Shown: positions 9,168 to 19,083, counted from the first letter of the stretch. The stretch: 64,000 nucleotides of DNA from Lysinibacillus sp. FSL K6-0232 (GCF_038008325.1 NZ_JBBOYW010000001.1:1230001-1294000), one strand, 5' to 3'. Numbers and translations: made by a program. The notes: generated by a model from the letters alone, not told the origin.

Positions 9168-9853
9168 ATAAATTAACAAGTAGTAAACATTCAACGATTA
9201 TTCTGTTAGTTGCTTTAGTAGCTGCTATTTTATTTGCGTTTTACTATTATTTGTTATTACCGAAGTTAGAGGATGTGGCACTGAAGGAAAATAGTGTGAC
9301 GCAAATACAACAAGAGATTTCTAGTATAAAAGAACAGCTTGCTCAATTGGACAAGGAGCAGGGGCAGCCTACGGTTAATATTTTAACATTAAGACAAAAG
9401 CTGCCTGCTACAAGAGCAGTTGAAAAAATTATCCTTGATTTAGCTGAAATTGAGGAAGTGACGGGCACACGTATTGACTCATTAACGGTTCATAATGAGG
9501 GTGGAGCTGTTACAGAAGCAGATGTAACTGCCGATCTGAATATGCTGGAGCAAGCCGAAGCAGAAGTAAATGGGGAGCAGAGCGAGGAGCAAACAAATAC
9601 ACCAATTGCCTCTCTTTCGAAGGAATCGCTGCCAGCTAATTTAAAGCTTATTACGTTTATTTTAGAGGTTGATGCACTTGATTCTACTTCTCTTGAAGGC
9701 TTCTTACGAGAGATTGAACAACTAGAGCGTGTCATGAAAATAGATACGATTGAGTTTGAATTACCAGGAGAGCAGGAGCAGCTAACACAAGAAGATATTA
9801 CTTTACAGGCTACGGTTCAAGTGACGACGTTCTATTATGATGGGGAACAATAA
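9164..9853 (+). CDS. pilO: Type IV pilus alignment protein PilO-like
   Basis: 229 residues with one N-terminal membrane helix (about 11-32), a coiled coil (about 35-65) and an alpha/beta C-terminal domain, as in PilO. A low-complexity acidic Glu/Gln/Ala-rich linker (about 110-150) is inserted between them. ATGA overlap with pilN. It is the last gene of the operon proper: a terminator-like hairpin follows at 9859. Sequence conservation of PilO is always weak, so the call depends on topology and position. Confidence 0.8.
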   Translation: MNKLTSSKHSTIILLVALVAAILFAFYYYLLLPKLEDVALKENSVTQIQQEISSIKEQLAQLDKEQGQPTVNILTLRQKLPATRAVEKIILDLAEIEEVTGTRIDSLTVHNEGGAVTEADVTADLNMLEQAEAEVNGEQSEEQTNTPIASLSKESLPANLKLITFILEVDALDSTSLEGFLREIEQLERVMKIDTIEFELPGEQEQLTQEDITLQATVQVTTFYYDGEQ

Positions 9854-9858
9854 CGATT

Positions 9859-9900
9859 ATAGACGCACCATACTTCAACTGTATGGGCGTCTATTTGTTT
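9859..9900 (+). terminator. Terminator after pilO
   Basis: Stem ATAGACGC...CCATAC paired with GTATGGGCGTCTAT (one bulged A, 7-nt loop) followed by TTGTTT. It separates the pilM-N-O transcript from pilD, whose ribosome binding site begins just after the T run, so pilD would be read by readthrough. Confidence 0.6.
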
Positions 9901-9914
9901 AGGGGGATCACAAT

Positions 9915-10667
9915 TTGACATTGGTTTATACAATTATTTTCTTTGTTTTTGGGCTTGTCTTTGGTTCGTTTTATAATGTCGTTGGCTTACGAATACCAAA
10001 AAAGGAATCAATTATCCAGCCACCTTCACATTGCACCAATTGTCATAGGCAATTAACAGCACGTGATTTAGTGCCTGTTTTGTCATATGTATCTTTGGGT
10101 GGAAAATGTCGAAGCTGTGGCTATCGAATTTCTTGGCTTTACCCAATGATGGAGCTGCTCACAGGCGTATTCTTTGCCTTTGCTTATTGGCAGCTAGGCT
10201 GGGGGCTCGAATTGATTGTCGCATTATTATTTATTTCATTATTGATAATTATCGTTGTATCAGATTTTGCTTATATGCTAATTCCAGATAAGGTGCTGCT
10301 ATTCTTTTTGCCTTTTCTTCTTATCGGGCGCATATTATCGCCCCTCACACCGTGGTGGGATTGCCTTGTAGGTGCTGTCGTTGGCTTTGGCATATTATAT
10401 GGTATTGCCGTTGTGTCCAGAGGCGGTATGGGGGGAGGCGATATTAAATTATTCTTTTTAATTGGTCTTGCCCTTGGTACAATAAATGTACTGTTAACAC
10501 TATTTTTAGCAGCCGTTATTGGTTTAGTTGTCGGGTTAGTAGTATTAGCAAAACGAAAACAAGGAAGAAAAACACCCATTCCATTTGGGCCATCGATTGC
10601 ATTAGCAGCAATAATTGTTTATTTCTATGGTGACTCGTTTATACATTGGTATTTAGGGTTTTGGTAG
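9915..10667 (+). CDS. pilD: Prepilin leader peptidase/N-methyltransferase PilD
   Basis: 250-residue polytopic membrane protein of the A24 aspartic peptidase family. The N-terminal methyltransferase part has the GSFYNVVGLRIP motif and two zinc Cys pairs (CTNC about 39, CRSC about 64). The catalytic aspartates are in SDFAYMLIPD (about 116) and GGMGGGDIK (about 175). It would cleave and N-methylate the four prepilins of this window. TTG start at 9915 preceded by AGGGGG. Alternative name ComC; with a PilT-containing locus PilD is more apt. Confidence 0.93.
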   Translation: MTLVYTIIFFVFGLVFGSFYNVVGLRIPKKESIIQPPSHCTNCHRQLTARDLVPVLSYVSLGGKCRSCGYRISWLYPMMELLTGVFFAFAYWQLGWGLELIVALLFISLLIIIVVSDFAYMLIPDKVLLFFLPFLLIGRILSPLTPWWDCLVGAVVGFGILYGIAVVSRGGMGGGDIKLFFLIGLALGTINVLLTLFLAAVIGLVVGLVVLAKRKQGRKTPIPFGPSIALAAIIVYFYGDSFIHWYLGFW

Positions 10668-10701
10668 TTGTTGAATCTTTCGTAAGTATGGAGGGGATTG
10701 G

Positions 10702-11424
10702 GTGAAGCCAATTATTGGTATTACAGCCTTTGTGGACGATAGTTTATCTTCACAGTTAAATGCTGCTTACAGTAAAAGTATTATTGAAGCAGGAGGTATC
10801 CCGCTAATTATTCCCATTGGCGTAGAGCAGGATGTAGCAGAAATATTAGCTCTTACAGATGGTTTATTGCTATCTGGAGGTCATGATATACATCCGTTCC
10901 TGTTTGGCGAAGATCCTTCACCAAACATAGGAAAAGTTCATCCCGCAAGAGATGCGGTAGAGGTAGCTTTAATTGAGGAAGCAATTACGCGGAAAATGCC
11001 TATTTTCGGTATTTGTCGTGGCTTACAAATATTAAATGTTGCGCTAGGTGGCACATTGTATCAAGATATTGATAGCGACTATGCTGGTACAAAGCTGTTA
11101 CAGCATGCGCAACAATCAGATCGAATGGTGGCAACGCATTATGTGCAAATTGCGGCTAATAATTTATTAATGGATATAATAGGGCAGGAAAAAATCGCTG
11201 TTAATTCATTGCATCATCAGGCTGTAAAGATACTAGCCGATAACTGTCAAGCAGCGGCACTATCAAGTGATGGTATTGTTGAAGCGATGGTGTACAAGGA
11301 GCTACCATTTTGTTTAGCTGTGCAGTGGCATCCAGAGGAACTAGCTACTGTAGGAGATCAGCATGCGTTAAAGCTATTCTCAGCATTTATTGAGGCGAGT
11401 TTGAAATTTAAGAAACATATGTAG
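10702..11424 (+). CDS. Class I glutamine amidotransferase-like gamma-glutamyl hydrolase (PuuD family)
   Basis: 240 residues, peptidase C26 family. The nucleophile elbow is GICRGLQILN (Cys about 105), with the His-Glu pair in WHPEE near residue 215 and a conserved NSLHHQAV segment, all typical of gamma-glutamyl-gamma-aminobutyrate hydrolases. It would release glutamate from gamma-glutamyl compounds in the cytosol. GTG start at 10702 with GGAGGGG upstream. It stands alone, closed by a terminator-like hairpin at 11433. Exact substrate is not determinable from sequence. Confidence 0.8.
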   Translation: MKPIIGITAFVDDSLSSQLNAAYSKSIIEAGGIPLIIPIGVEQDVAEILALTDGLLLSGGHDIHPFLFGEDPSPNIGKVHPARDAVEVALIEEAITRKMPIFGICRGLQILNVALGGTLYQDIDSDYAGTKLLQHAQQSDRMVATHYVQIAANNLLMDIIGQEKIAVNSLHHQAVKILADNCQAAALSSDGIVEAMVYKELPFCLAVQWHPEELATVGDQHALKLFSAFIEASLKFKKHM

Positions 11425-11432
11425 GGTTGTAG

Positions 11433-11479
11433 GCAAAAGCTATTGAGAAGTTCGCTCTCGCTGGCTTTTGCTTCTTTTA
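11433..11479 (+). terminator. Terminator after the PuuD-like gene
   Basis: GCAAAAGC and GCTTTTGC form an 8-bp stem around a loop that itself contains GAG/CTC, followed by TTCTTTT. The remaining sequence to 11614 holds no gene that I can support. Confidence 0.5.
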
Positions 11480-11614
11480 TATGCAACCGCAAAGACATAC
11501 TTAATGCTGGCTTCGATTTATAGTAGCGATACATCATATTGGCTGTAATTTCTTGAATGATTAGTTTGACGCATGGAGCGAATAGCGGTTACTCTCGCAG
11601 GAACATTCACCTAT

Positions 11615-11659
11615 AAAAATAAAAAGAGGACATGCTCAGCAAAGAAATGCATAATCCTC
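11615..11659 (-). terminator. Terminator of lexA
   Basis: Read on the minus strand: GAGGA-TT-ATGC, 13-nt loop, GCAT-G-TCCTC, then TTTTTATTTTT. Good Rho-independent terminator 27 bp beyond the lexA stop. Confidence 0.75.
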
Positions 11660-11685
11660 AAAAAATTTATGTGTATTTTAAAATA

Positions 11686-12303
11686 TTAATGAACACGGCG
11701 ATAAAGACCTACAACTTGTCCTAAAATGGAAACTTGATCAACGATAATTGGTTCCATTGTTGAGTTTTCAGGCTGTAAACGGAAATGATTTTTTTCTTTG
11801 AAGAAACGCTTGACAGTTGCCTCATCCTCATCTGTCATGGCTACAACAATATCTCCATTATCAGCAGTTGACCTTTGCTTGACAATGACTAAGTCCCCAT
11901 CTAAAATACCTGCTTCAATCATGGATTCACCCATAATCTCTAACATAAATAATTGATCCTCACTTGTGCCATAGGCATCTGGTAATGGGAAGTATTCTTC
12001 GATATTTTCAATCGCTGTAATAGGAGAACCAGCTGTAACTTTCCCGACAAGCGGCACATGAATAACATGTTGCTTTTGAACGGATTCCTCTGGCTCTAAA
12101 ATTTCAATTGCGCGTGGCTTTGTAGGGTCACGGCGAATAAGACCCTTTTGCTCTAACCGAGCTAAATGACCATGAACCGTTGAGCTTGAAGCAAGTCCAA
12201 CTGCTTCCCCAATTTCACGTACTGATGGTGGATAACCCTTAGTTCGTACTTCTTCTTTAATGAAAGCTAAAATATCCTCTTGTCTTTTTGAAACTTTTTT
12301 CAT
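11686..12303 (-). CDS. lexA: SOS repressor LexA
   Basis: Represses DNA-damage genes and self-cleaves when stimulated by RecA filaments. From the ATG at 12303 the protein has 205 residues, with a winged HTH (about 1-65), the Ala-Gly cleavage bond in VGKVTAGSP (91-92), catalytic Ser in MGESM (about 127) and Lys in ATVKRF (about 165). GAGGTGA lies at the right distance from this ATG; an upstream GTG at 12312 is less well spaced. It diverges from yneA, and SOS boxes cover both promoters. Confidence 0.97.
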   Translation of the reverse strand: MKKVSKRQEDILAFIKEEVRTKGYPPSVREIGEAVGLASSSTVHGHLARLEQKGLIRRDPTKPRAIEILEPEESVQKQHVIHVPLVGKVTAGSPITAIENIEEYFPLPDAYGTSEDQLFMLEIMGESMIEAGILDGDLVIVKQRSTADNGDIVVAMTDEDEATVKRFFKEKNHFRLQPENSTMEPIIVDQVSILGQVVGLYRRVH

Positions 12304-12345
12304 ATTGCTCACCTCTTTTTTCTAATATTATTCTTCTTATTTGTT

Positions 12346-12451
12346 AGTATAACAGAATACGAACATGTATGCAAACATAGGTTCGAAAAAGTGTTTGACA
12401 AAAACGTTTGTTCGTTTTATTATAAGAACATACATTCCGAACAAACATTCT
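12346..12451. promoter_or_regulatory. Divergent lexA/yneA promoters with four SOS (LexA) boxes
   Basis: Relative to the Bacillus LexA consensus CGAAC-RNRY-GTTYG there are sites at 12384-12397 (1 mismatch), 12401-12414 (minus orientation, 1 mismatch), 12438-12451 (2 mismatches) and 12360-12373 (3 mismatches). The yneA promoter is TTGACA 12395-12400, 17 bp, TATTAT 12418-12423, with one box exactly filling the spacer. The lexA promoter on the minus strand is TTGCAT at 12369-12374 and TATACT at 12346-12351 (17 bp), with a box at the -35. Confidence 0.88.
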
Positions 12452-12469
12452 AGAAAAGGGGTAATGACT

Positions 12470-13464
<995 letters not shown>

Positions 13465-13467
<3 letters not shown>

Positions 13468-14043
13468 ATATAAGCTTTCAATTATCACATTATCTGGTAG
13501 CTTAAATGGATTTTCTTTATTGATTCTGTCATAAAACATAATGCCGTTTAAATGATCCATTTCATGTTGGACAACAATAGCACCATATCCTTGTAACGAC
13601 ATAATGAATTCTTGCCCGTGTATATCATAGGCTTTTACTTTAATTCGCTCATAGCGCGGTACAAAACCATGAACAGGTCGATTGACAGAGAGGCAGCCTT
13701 CTCCTTCAGGTAAGTAAATCATATTTACTGAATGACTGATAATTTTAGGGTTGATAAACATCATTTCCTGCCTTTGTTCATGGTCATTAAACAGTACAGC
13801 AAACATTCGTTTATCCAGTCCGATTTGATTCGCAGATAGCCCACTCCCTGGCCGTAATTTGTACTTTTTCGCCAGCATGGGGTCTTGGCTATTTTGTAAA
13901 TACTGCAGCATGGATAATAAAATATCTTGATCCTCTTTTGTAACAGGTATTGTCACCTCAGCCGTTTTTTTGCGTAATAAAGGCGAGTCCTCATTCACAA
14001 AATCTTTCATTGTTATCATATATGCTGGATGAAATTTAGTCAT
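13465..14043 (-). CDS. def: Peptide deformylase (DefB/YkrB type)
   Basis: About 192 residues; removes the formyl group from nascent chains. Motif I is GSGLSANQIG, motif II EGCLSV, motif III QHEMDHLNG with the metal ligands Cys and two His. Motif I departs from the usual G-x-G-L-A-A-x-Q (Ser for the first Ala, Asn in place of the usual Pro), while the catalytic residues are kept. The ATG at 14043 overlaps the stop of the XRE gene and has GAGG at 9 nt; an internal ATG (14019) would give MITMKDF, matching the start of B. subtilis DefB. The pair is inserted between yneB and ynzC. Confidence 0.9.
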
Positions 14044-14227
14044 AAATAAATACCTCGTCAATTCGACTATTTAATACTTTAGCGATTTTAAAGGCTAATT
14101 CAAGAGTAGGGTCATACTTATCGTTTTCTATACAGTTAATGGTTTGTCGAACAACACCACATTGCTGTGCAAGGTCTGCCTGTGTTAATCCTAATTTTGT
14201 TCTTAAGATTTTAATGATATTTTTCAC
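14036..14227 (-). CDS. Small XRE-family repressor
   Basis: 63 residues that consist of one HTH_3 domain (LRTKLGLTQADLAQQCGVVRQTINCIEN). GTG start at 14227 with CGGAGGG at good spacing. It overlaps and is translationally coupled with the downstream deformylase. Two copies of an 18-bp operator flank its own promoter (see 14244-14305), suggesting autorepression. This type of stand-alone HTH protein is often found near membrane proteins or toxins; here the partner is a deformylase, which is unusual. Its effector is unknown. Confidence 0.85.
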   Translation of the reverse strand: MKNIIKILRTKLGLTQADLAQQCGVVRQTINCIENDKYDPTLELAFKIAKVLNSRIDEVFIYD

Positions 14228-14243
14228 CTATATCCCTCCGCTT

Positions 14244-14305
14244 TGTCCAAAGTATTAGACATTTAGTATATGAAATTTCTCAATAAATGTCCAACTAATT
14301 AGACA
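14244..14305 (-). promoter_or_regulatory. Promoter of the XRE-def pair with twin 18-bp operators
   Basis: TGTCCAA-AGT-ATTAGACA (14244-14261) and TGTCCAA-CTA-ATTAGACA (14288-14305) share 15 of 18 bases and are 44 bp apart. On the minus strand, TGGACA (14288-14293) and TATACT (14265-14270) form a promoter with a 17-bp spacer. One operator thus covers the -35 and the other the start point, a typical layout for autorepression by the adjacent XRE protein. Confidence 0.7.
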
Positions 14306-14483
14306 TTTATCATTGATGCTATTCCTCCTCCTAACCTTGCTTAAATTTGTAGCTCCTTATATAGGGAACGATAATCAATCCCTTCAAGAATGATGAAAGG
14401 TTGGTATACCTGCATTTTACGAAAAAGCATGCTATACTTTGCATACTGAGGTTATTAAGATAGATACTGAAAGGTGTGTAATA

Positions 14484-14717
14484 ATGTTATCAAAAGAAAA
14501 GCTTAATCGCATTAATGAACTTTCTGCTAAGGCGAAAAGCGGACAATTAACAGAGGCAGAGGCGAAGGAACAAACAGCACTTCGTAAGGAATATTTAGAC
14601 ACATTCCGAGCAACAATGCGCAATACGATTGAAAATGTAAAAGTAGTAGATGTAGAAGGCAATGATGTAACACCAGAGAAGGTTAAACAAGCGAAGAAAA
14701 ATAAATTTCTAAATTAA
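14484..14717 (+). CDS. ynzC: DUF896 protein YnzC
   Basis: 77 residues, small helical cytoplasmic protein with the LNRINELSAKAKSGQLTEAE pattern of the DUF896/YnzC family. The start at 14484 is set by AAGGTG; the in-frame sequence upstream does not belong to the family. The position between yneB and tkt is as in B. subtilis, although a deformylase/XRE pair has been inserted upstream. A TATACT -10 lies at 14433-14438. Function unknown. Confidence 0.9.
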   Translation: MLSKEKLNRINELSAKAKSGQLTEAEAKEQTALRKEYLDTFRATMRNTIENVKVVDVEGNDVTPEKVKQAKKNKFLN

Positions 14718-14721
14718 TGTG

Positions 14722-14764
14722 ACACATTTGCTAAATGTGTGCTGGAAAATACAAATGATATAAT
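14722..14764 (+). promoter_or_regulatory. ynzC 3' hairpin and tkt promoter
   Basis: ACACATTT-gct-AAATGTGT (14722-14740) forms an 8-bp hairpin without a T run. An extended -10, TGATATAAT (TATAAT at 14759-14764), lies 80 bp upstream of the tkt start; no good -35 is visible. Confidence 0.45.
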
Positions 14765-14843
14765 AAAAGCATTGTTTTCTAAAGCAATGTTGACTAAACT
14801 GTAGAAGAATAAGATTTAGGATGAGAAAGGATGTCACAACATA

Positions 14844-16838
14844 ATGACTCAACATGCGGATCAATTAGCAATTAATGCTATCCGAACTTTGTCAATCGAT
14901 GCTATTGAAAAAGCAAATTCTGGTCACCCAGGTTTACCAATGGGGGCAGCGCCAATGGCTTATACGCTTTGGACAAAACAATTACGCCATAATCCAGCAA
15001 ATCCAAAATGGTATAATCGTGATCGTTTTGTATTATCAGCTGGTCATGGTTCGATGCTTCTATACAGCTTACTGCACCTTGGAGGCTATGGTTTACCAAT
15101 GGAAGAAATTCAAAACTTCCGTCAATGGGATTCATTAACACCAGGACATCCTGAATATGGTCATACAGTAGGCGTAGAGGCAACAACTGGCCCACTTGGA
15201 CAAGGTATTGCGATGACGGTAGGTATGGCAATGGCAGAGCGTCATTTAGCAGCTACTTACAATAAACCGGGTCATGAAATTGTTGACCATTATACATTTG
15301 CCCTATGTGGCGATGGTGACTTAATGGAAGGTGTAGCAGCAGAGGCTATTTCTTTAGCAGGTCACTTAAAGCTTGAAAAATTAATCGTGCTTTACGATTC
15401 AAATGATATTTCTTTAGACGGTGATTTAGAAAAATCATTCTCAGAGAACGTGCAAAAACGCTTTGAATCTTATGGTTGGAACTACTTAAAAGTTGAGGAT
15501 GGCACAGATGTTGCTGCCATTAATGCAGCGATTGAAGAAGCTAAAAAATCAACTGGTAAACCAACATTGATTGAAGTGAAAACAGTTATTGGCTTTGGTT
15601 CGCCAAATAAATCAGGTAAAGCAGACTCACATGGTGCGCCACTTGGTACAGATGAGGTTGCCTTAACAAAGGCTGCTTATGAATGGGCACACGAGCCATT
15701 CCAAATTCCTGCTGAAGTATACGATACGTTCGCAGCAGCAGCAGAAGTGCAAGGTGCACAGCCTGAGGAAGCTTGGAATGCAAAATTTGCGGCTTATCAA
15801 CAAGAGTTCCCAGAATTAGCAGCTCAATTTGAAAAAGCAATGAATGGTGAATTACCTGAGAACTTTGCTGCAGCATTACCTGTATATGAGGCAGGTAAAT
15901 CAGTGGCAACTCGTTCTTCTTCAGGCGATGCTATTAATGCAATCGCGAAGAATACACCATCATTCTTTGGTGGTTCTGCTGACCTTGCTGGCTCTAACAA
16001 AACAACGATGAAAGGTGCTGGCGATTTCTCTGCAGATGACTATGCAGGTCGCAATATTTGGTTCGGTGTACGTGAATTTGCAATGGGTGCAGCTTTAAAC
16101 GGAATGGCTCTTCATGGAGGGCTACATGTCTTTGGTGGTACATTCTTTGTATTCTCTGACTATGTTCGTCCAGCGATTCGTTTATCCGCATTAATGGGCT
16201 TACCTGTTACCTATGTCTTTACGCATGACTCCATTGCAGTAGGGGAAGATGGTCCAACACATGAGCCAGTTGAGCATCTTGCATCATTACGTGCAATGCC
16301 AAATCTTTCTGTGATTCGTCCAGCAGACGCTAATGAATCAGCAGTAGCTTGGGAGCTTGCCGTAGCATCCGAAAAAACACCAACAGCTTTAGTATTATCT
16401 CGCCAAAATCTTCCTGTACTGGATGCCTCTATTGAAACAGTACGTGAAGGTGTTGCAAAAGGTGCTTATACCGTATCTCCTGCTACAAAAGAAGTAGCAG
16501 ATGCGATTTTAATTGCAACAGGCTCTGAGGTTTCGCTTGCAGTTGAAGCACAAAAAGCATTAAAAGCAGACGGTATTGATGTAGCCGTTGTGTCAATGCC
16601 ATCTATGGATCGCTTTGAAAAGCAAGATGCAGCCTATAAAGAAGCTGTATTGCCAAAAGCGGTAACAAAACGTCTTGCGATTGAAATGGGTGCATCATTC
16701 GGCTGGCATAAATATACAGGCTTTGAAGGTGATGTACTTGCAATTGATAAGTTCGGCGCATCAGCACCAGGTGAATTAGTAATCGAAAAATACGGATTTA
16801 CAGTAGAAAATGTTGTAGCAAAAGTAAAAGCACTATAA
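14844..16838 (+). CDS. tkt: Transketolase
   Basis: 664 residues, full length. It transfers two-carbon ketol units between sugar phosphates in the non-oxidative pentose phosphate pathway using thiamine diphosphate. The N-terminal ThDP-binding region shows [16 protein letters not shown] and the [13 protein letters not shown] motif with a following N (about 155-187); the central pyrimidine domain shows [11 protein letters not shown] and [19 protein letters not shown]; the C-terminal domain closes the protein. AGAAAGGATG-type site upstream. A strong terminator follows. Confidence 0.97.
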   Translation: MTQHADQLAINAIRTLSIDAIEKANSGHPGLPMGAAPMAYTLWTKQLRHNPANPKWYNRDRFVLSAGHGSMLLYSLLHLGGYGLPMEEIQNFRQWDSLTPGHPEYGHTVGVEATTGPLGQGIAMTVGMAMAERHLAATYNKPGHEIVDHYTFALCGDGDLMEGVAAEAISLAGHLKLEKLIVLYDSNDISLDGDLEKSFSENVQKRFESYGWNYLKVEDGTDVAAINAAIEEAKKSTGKPTLIEVKTVIGFGSPNKSGKADSHGAPLGTDEVALTKAAYEWAHEPFQIPAEVYDTFAAAAEVQGAQPEEAWNAKFAAYQQEFPELAAQFEKAMNGELPENFAAALPVYEAGKSVATRSSSGDAINAIAKNTPSFFGGSADLAGSNKTTMKGAGDFSADDYAGRNIWFGVREFAMGAALNGMALHGGLHVFGGTFFVFSDYVRPAIRLSALMGLPVTYVFTHDSIAVGEDGPTHEPVEHLASLRAMPNLSVIRPADANESAVAWELAVASEKTPTALVLSRQNLPVLDASIETVREGVAKGAYTVSPATKEVADAILIATGSEVSLAVEAQKALKADGIDVAVVSMPSMDRFEKQDAAYKEAVLPKAVTKRLAIEMGASFGWHKYTGFEGDVLAIDKFGASAPGELVIEKYGFTVENVVAKVKAL

Positions 16839-16850
16839 GCTATATAAAAG

Positions 16851-16902
16851 TACCGCAACACTCAGCGAATTTAAACATCGACTGAGCGTTGCGGTATTTT
16901 TT
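16851..16902 (+). terminator. Terminator of tkt
   Basis: TACCGCAAC-a-CTCAG paired with CTGAG-c-GTTGCGGTA, then TTTTTTC. Strong Rho-independent terminator. Confidence 0.9.
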
Positions 16903-16923
16903 CGTATTTTTCTTTAAAGCAAT

Positions 16924-17207
16924 CTATAAAGCAAGACAGTAACTTACCAATATACCGATAAAAAGGGTAAATACCTTTGCACCACCAATCCCTAGCTTAT
17001 CAGCAACATGTCAGAGAGCCAAAGAAGCTGTGCAGCAACAATAATGGTTAAGCTGCTGAAAAGGGTGCATAGCCAAATGGGCACTTTCTTTATCAAAACT
17101 ATCACAAGTAGCATAATGGAGAACAGTAACAGTACGATAAAAACAGGGTCAAGTAATACAAAGTTATTATTTTTAATAAAGTGCTGATAAGTAAAGCGGC
17201 TATTCAT
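16924..17207 (-). pseudogene. Frame-disrupted small membrane protein gene
   Basis: The reading frame from the ATG at 17207 codes for 71 residues (stop 16992) with two hydrophobic segments. Around 17010 another frame takes over with a coding-like, hydrophobic continuation (ADKLGIGGAKVFTLFIGIL and on to a stop at 16924-16926). A 2-nt insertion or equivalent change in the region 17004-17016 would explain this; joined, the product would have about 95 residues with three membrane helices. The upstream ribosome binding site is poor. I do not recognise the family. Alternatively the short 71-residue protein is functional. Confidence 0.5.
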
Positions 17208-17241
17208 TTATGGATACTAACGTATCAAACGATAAAAAGTT

Positions 17242-18168
17242 CTATTGGTAATTTGTAAGATAGTTTCCTTTTTCGAAAATCTCTTTTGCACTTAGGGCAG
17301 TCCATTCCTCTACCGTTGTATTTGGGTGTAAATCCAAATAAGACTGAAGCATTTTATAGCCTTCATTATAACCATAATTGTCAGGAAGACCATTTCTCCC
17401 TAAAGTAATTTCAAATGATCGCTCTAAGTCCTTCTTTTCAAGGTCCTCTACAATTTTGGACCAATAAACTTTATTATAGGTGAAATCCACTGCTGTACCA
17501 TTTAGCTTAGGATAAACTAATTTTTCAAACATTACTGCTTTTCCTTCAAACACTATATTATCTAATACCGTTCCTTCAGTTTGAAGACGCTTTTCAGTCC
17601 AAACGCTATGATGATATTCATGAGCAATTGAAGTTTTGATAATTTCATCATTATAGTATGTATCGTATAGTACCGCTATTTTACCTGCTCCTATCGTTGC
17701 CATACTTGCGATTACATTTGTGGTAGGAAAAACACAGACAGTTGTTTCATTTTTTGTAGGAAGAAGCTCTGCAGATTTAAAAAGTGCTTCTTTTATACTT
17801 TTTTCTGTTGCTTCTCTGTCAATTTCTTCACTTAATAATTTATTTGCTGTTAATTGCTTAGGTGTGACATTTAGTACCATTTCAGCTAAGTTTATATATT
17901 CACCATTGCTAAAGCATGCATTATATACAGGAGTAATGACCTCCTCCTTATAAATAGCCGATTGTGAACGGCTTGGCTCGCTTTCAACTTGTTCTGTAAA
18001 GTTTTGATATAGTTCATAAGCATGGACTATTTTAAATTTTTGCTTTGTTTGAGGATGTTCAAATGATACTGTGATACTGTCAATATCCGGTTTAGATTCT
18101 TGAGGTGTGCAGGCACTAACTATCGAACATGTGATGATAAATAGTGCAAAGCCTTGTAAATATTTCAT
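17242..18168 (-). CDS. DUF2268-like putative zinc metalloprotease lipoprotein
   Basis: 308 residues starting at the ATG at 18168 (GGTGG upstream). A lipoprotein signal peptide ends in IVSAC (lipobox Cys about 20). A central SIAHEYHHSV segment is an HExxH zinc site, and NIVFEGKAVMFE about 30 residues later can give the third ligand Glu, as in the YjaZ/DUF2268 predicted proteases. Probably anchored on the outside of the cell membrane. Monocistronic. Substrate unknown. The metalloprotease call is by motif, not by overall similarity that I could test. Confidence 0.75.
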   Translation of the reverse strand: MKYLQGFALFIITCSIVSACTPQESKPDIDSITVSFEHPQTKQKFKIVHAYELYQNFTEQVESEPSRSQSAIYKEEVITPVYNACFSNGEYINLAEMVLNVTPKQLTANKLLSEEIDREATEKSIKEALFKSAELLPTKNETTVCVFPTTNVIASMATIGAGKIAVLYDTYYNDEIIKTSIAHEYHHSVWTEKRLQTEGTVLDNIVFEGKAVMFEKLVYPKLNGTAVDFTYNKVYWSKIVEDLEKKDLERSFEITLGRNGLPDNYGYNEGYKMLQSYLDLHPNTTVEEWTALSAKEIFEKGNYLTNYQ

Positions 18169-18253
18169 CAATTCAATCCACCCTTTACTTTGAAATTTTT
18201 GTATTTTAATTAATAGTACTATATTGTTTAGGGATTTTTAACAAAAAAGGTGA

Positions 18254-18388
18254 GTAGATAAAAAATATAGTGTTGTATTAATTGGGGTTACATACAGCTT
18301 TGGCTTACTGGCGGAATTGAAAAATGAAAAGCCTACATATTTGGTGAATCGTGTCAGTGAGCTGATAAACTTTTTTACTAGAAAATAA
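18254..18388 (+). pseudogene. Possible gene remnant without a start codon
   Basis: Within the 18169-18447 gap, 44 codons are open on the plus strand and end in a protein-like, helical sequence (FGLLAELKNEKPTYLVNRV...INFFTRK). There is no ATG, GTG or TTG with a ribosome binding site at its beginning, and a stop lies directly upstream. It looks like the C-terminal tail of a lost gene, possibly a regulator. Weak evidence; chance is possible. The rest of the gap holds nothing I can name apart from the liaR terminator. Confidence 0.25.
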
Positions 18389-18403
18389 GCACTTCAACCT
18401 GAG

Positions 18404-18437
18404 AAAAGAAAAAAACTGCATATCGACATGCAGTTTT
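18404..18437 (-). terminator. Terminator of the lia operon
   Basis: AAAACTGCAT and ATGCAGTTTT form a 10-bp stem with a 6-nt loop; on the minus strand it is followed by TTTTTC. It lies 10 bp behind the liaR stop. Confidence 0.85.
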
Positions 18438-18447
18438 CCTATACCTG

Positions 18448-19083
18448 TTATTTAGCTAAGCCATTTTGAAATGCATAGACAACAGCTTGGGTGCGATCTT
18501 GTACCTCAAGCTTTGCTAAAATATTGCTAACATGTGTTTTCACTGTTTTTAAGGCAATATATAGCTCATCAGCAATTTCCTGATTTGCTTTACCTTGTGC
18601 CATTAACAATAATACTTCCATTTCGCGCTCTGTAAGCTGCTCATAAAGGGGGACGCTATTGCCATGGCGCATACGATGCATCATTTTAGAGGTAACCTCT
18701 GGCTCCAATACCGTTTCACCGCCCATTGTTTTACGAATGGCATCGGCGATTTGTTTTGCGTTCGATGTTTTTAAAATATAGCTTACCGCGCCAGCCTCTA
18801 AGGCAGGATAGACTTTATCATCATCTAAAAAACTAGTCACAATCATAATTTTTGCCTCAGGCCATGCCGCTAAAATTTCAGCCGTTGCCTCAGCACCTGT
18901 CATAATGGGCATTACATTGTCCATTAAAATAATATCTGGCTTAAGGGCAAGGGCACGCTCAACGGCTTCCTTACCATTTTCAGCCTCACCGACAACCGTA
19001 ATATCTGGCTGGGCTGATAAATAGGCTGACACGCCAATTCGTACCATTTCATGGTCATCCGCTATAAGCACTTGAATCGTCAT
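18448..19083 (-). CDS. liaR: Envelope-stress response regulator LiaR (VraR family)
   Basis: 211 residues. Receiver domain with IADDHE acidic residues, phospho-acceptor Asp in ILMDNVMP (about 55), T/S and Lys in [26 protein letters not shown], then a LuxR-type HTH ([25 protein letters not shown]). The start at 19083 has AGGAGG upstream and lies 29 bp inside the end of liaS. Partner of LiaS in the cell-wall antibiotic response. Target promoter is probably that of liaI in the same cluster. Confidence 0.94.
   Translation of the reverse strand: MTIQVLIADDHEMVRIGVSAYLSAQPDITVVGEAENGKEAVERALALKPDIILMDNVMPIMTGAEATAEILAAWPEAKIMIVTSFLDDDKVYPALEAGAVSYILKTSNAKQIADAIRKTMGGETVLEPEVTSKMMHRMRHGNSVPLYEQLTEREMEVLLLMAQGKANQEIADELYIALKTVKTHVSNILAKLEVQDRTQAVVYAFQNGLAK

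Noticed and set aside
1..10667. ComG competence operon
   Set aside because: Presence of PilT, PilM and PilN (INLLP start) and two major-type pilins is a type IV pilus pattern, not comGA-GG.
11480..11614. Possible small gene between the PuuD-like gene and lexA
   Set aside because: No frame with a ribosome binding site and protein-like sequence; only the two terminators could be supported.
14036..14227. Toxin-antitoxin module
   Set aside because: The partner of the XRE protein is a peptide deformylase with intact catalytic motifs, not a recognisable toxin.
15586..15909. 107-codon antisense frame within tkt
   Set aside because: Shadow of the transketolase gene; Leu/Gln/His-rich translation typical for antisense frames and no start site.
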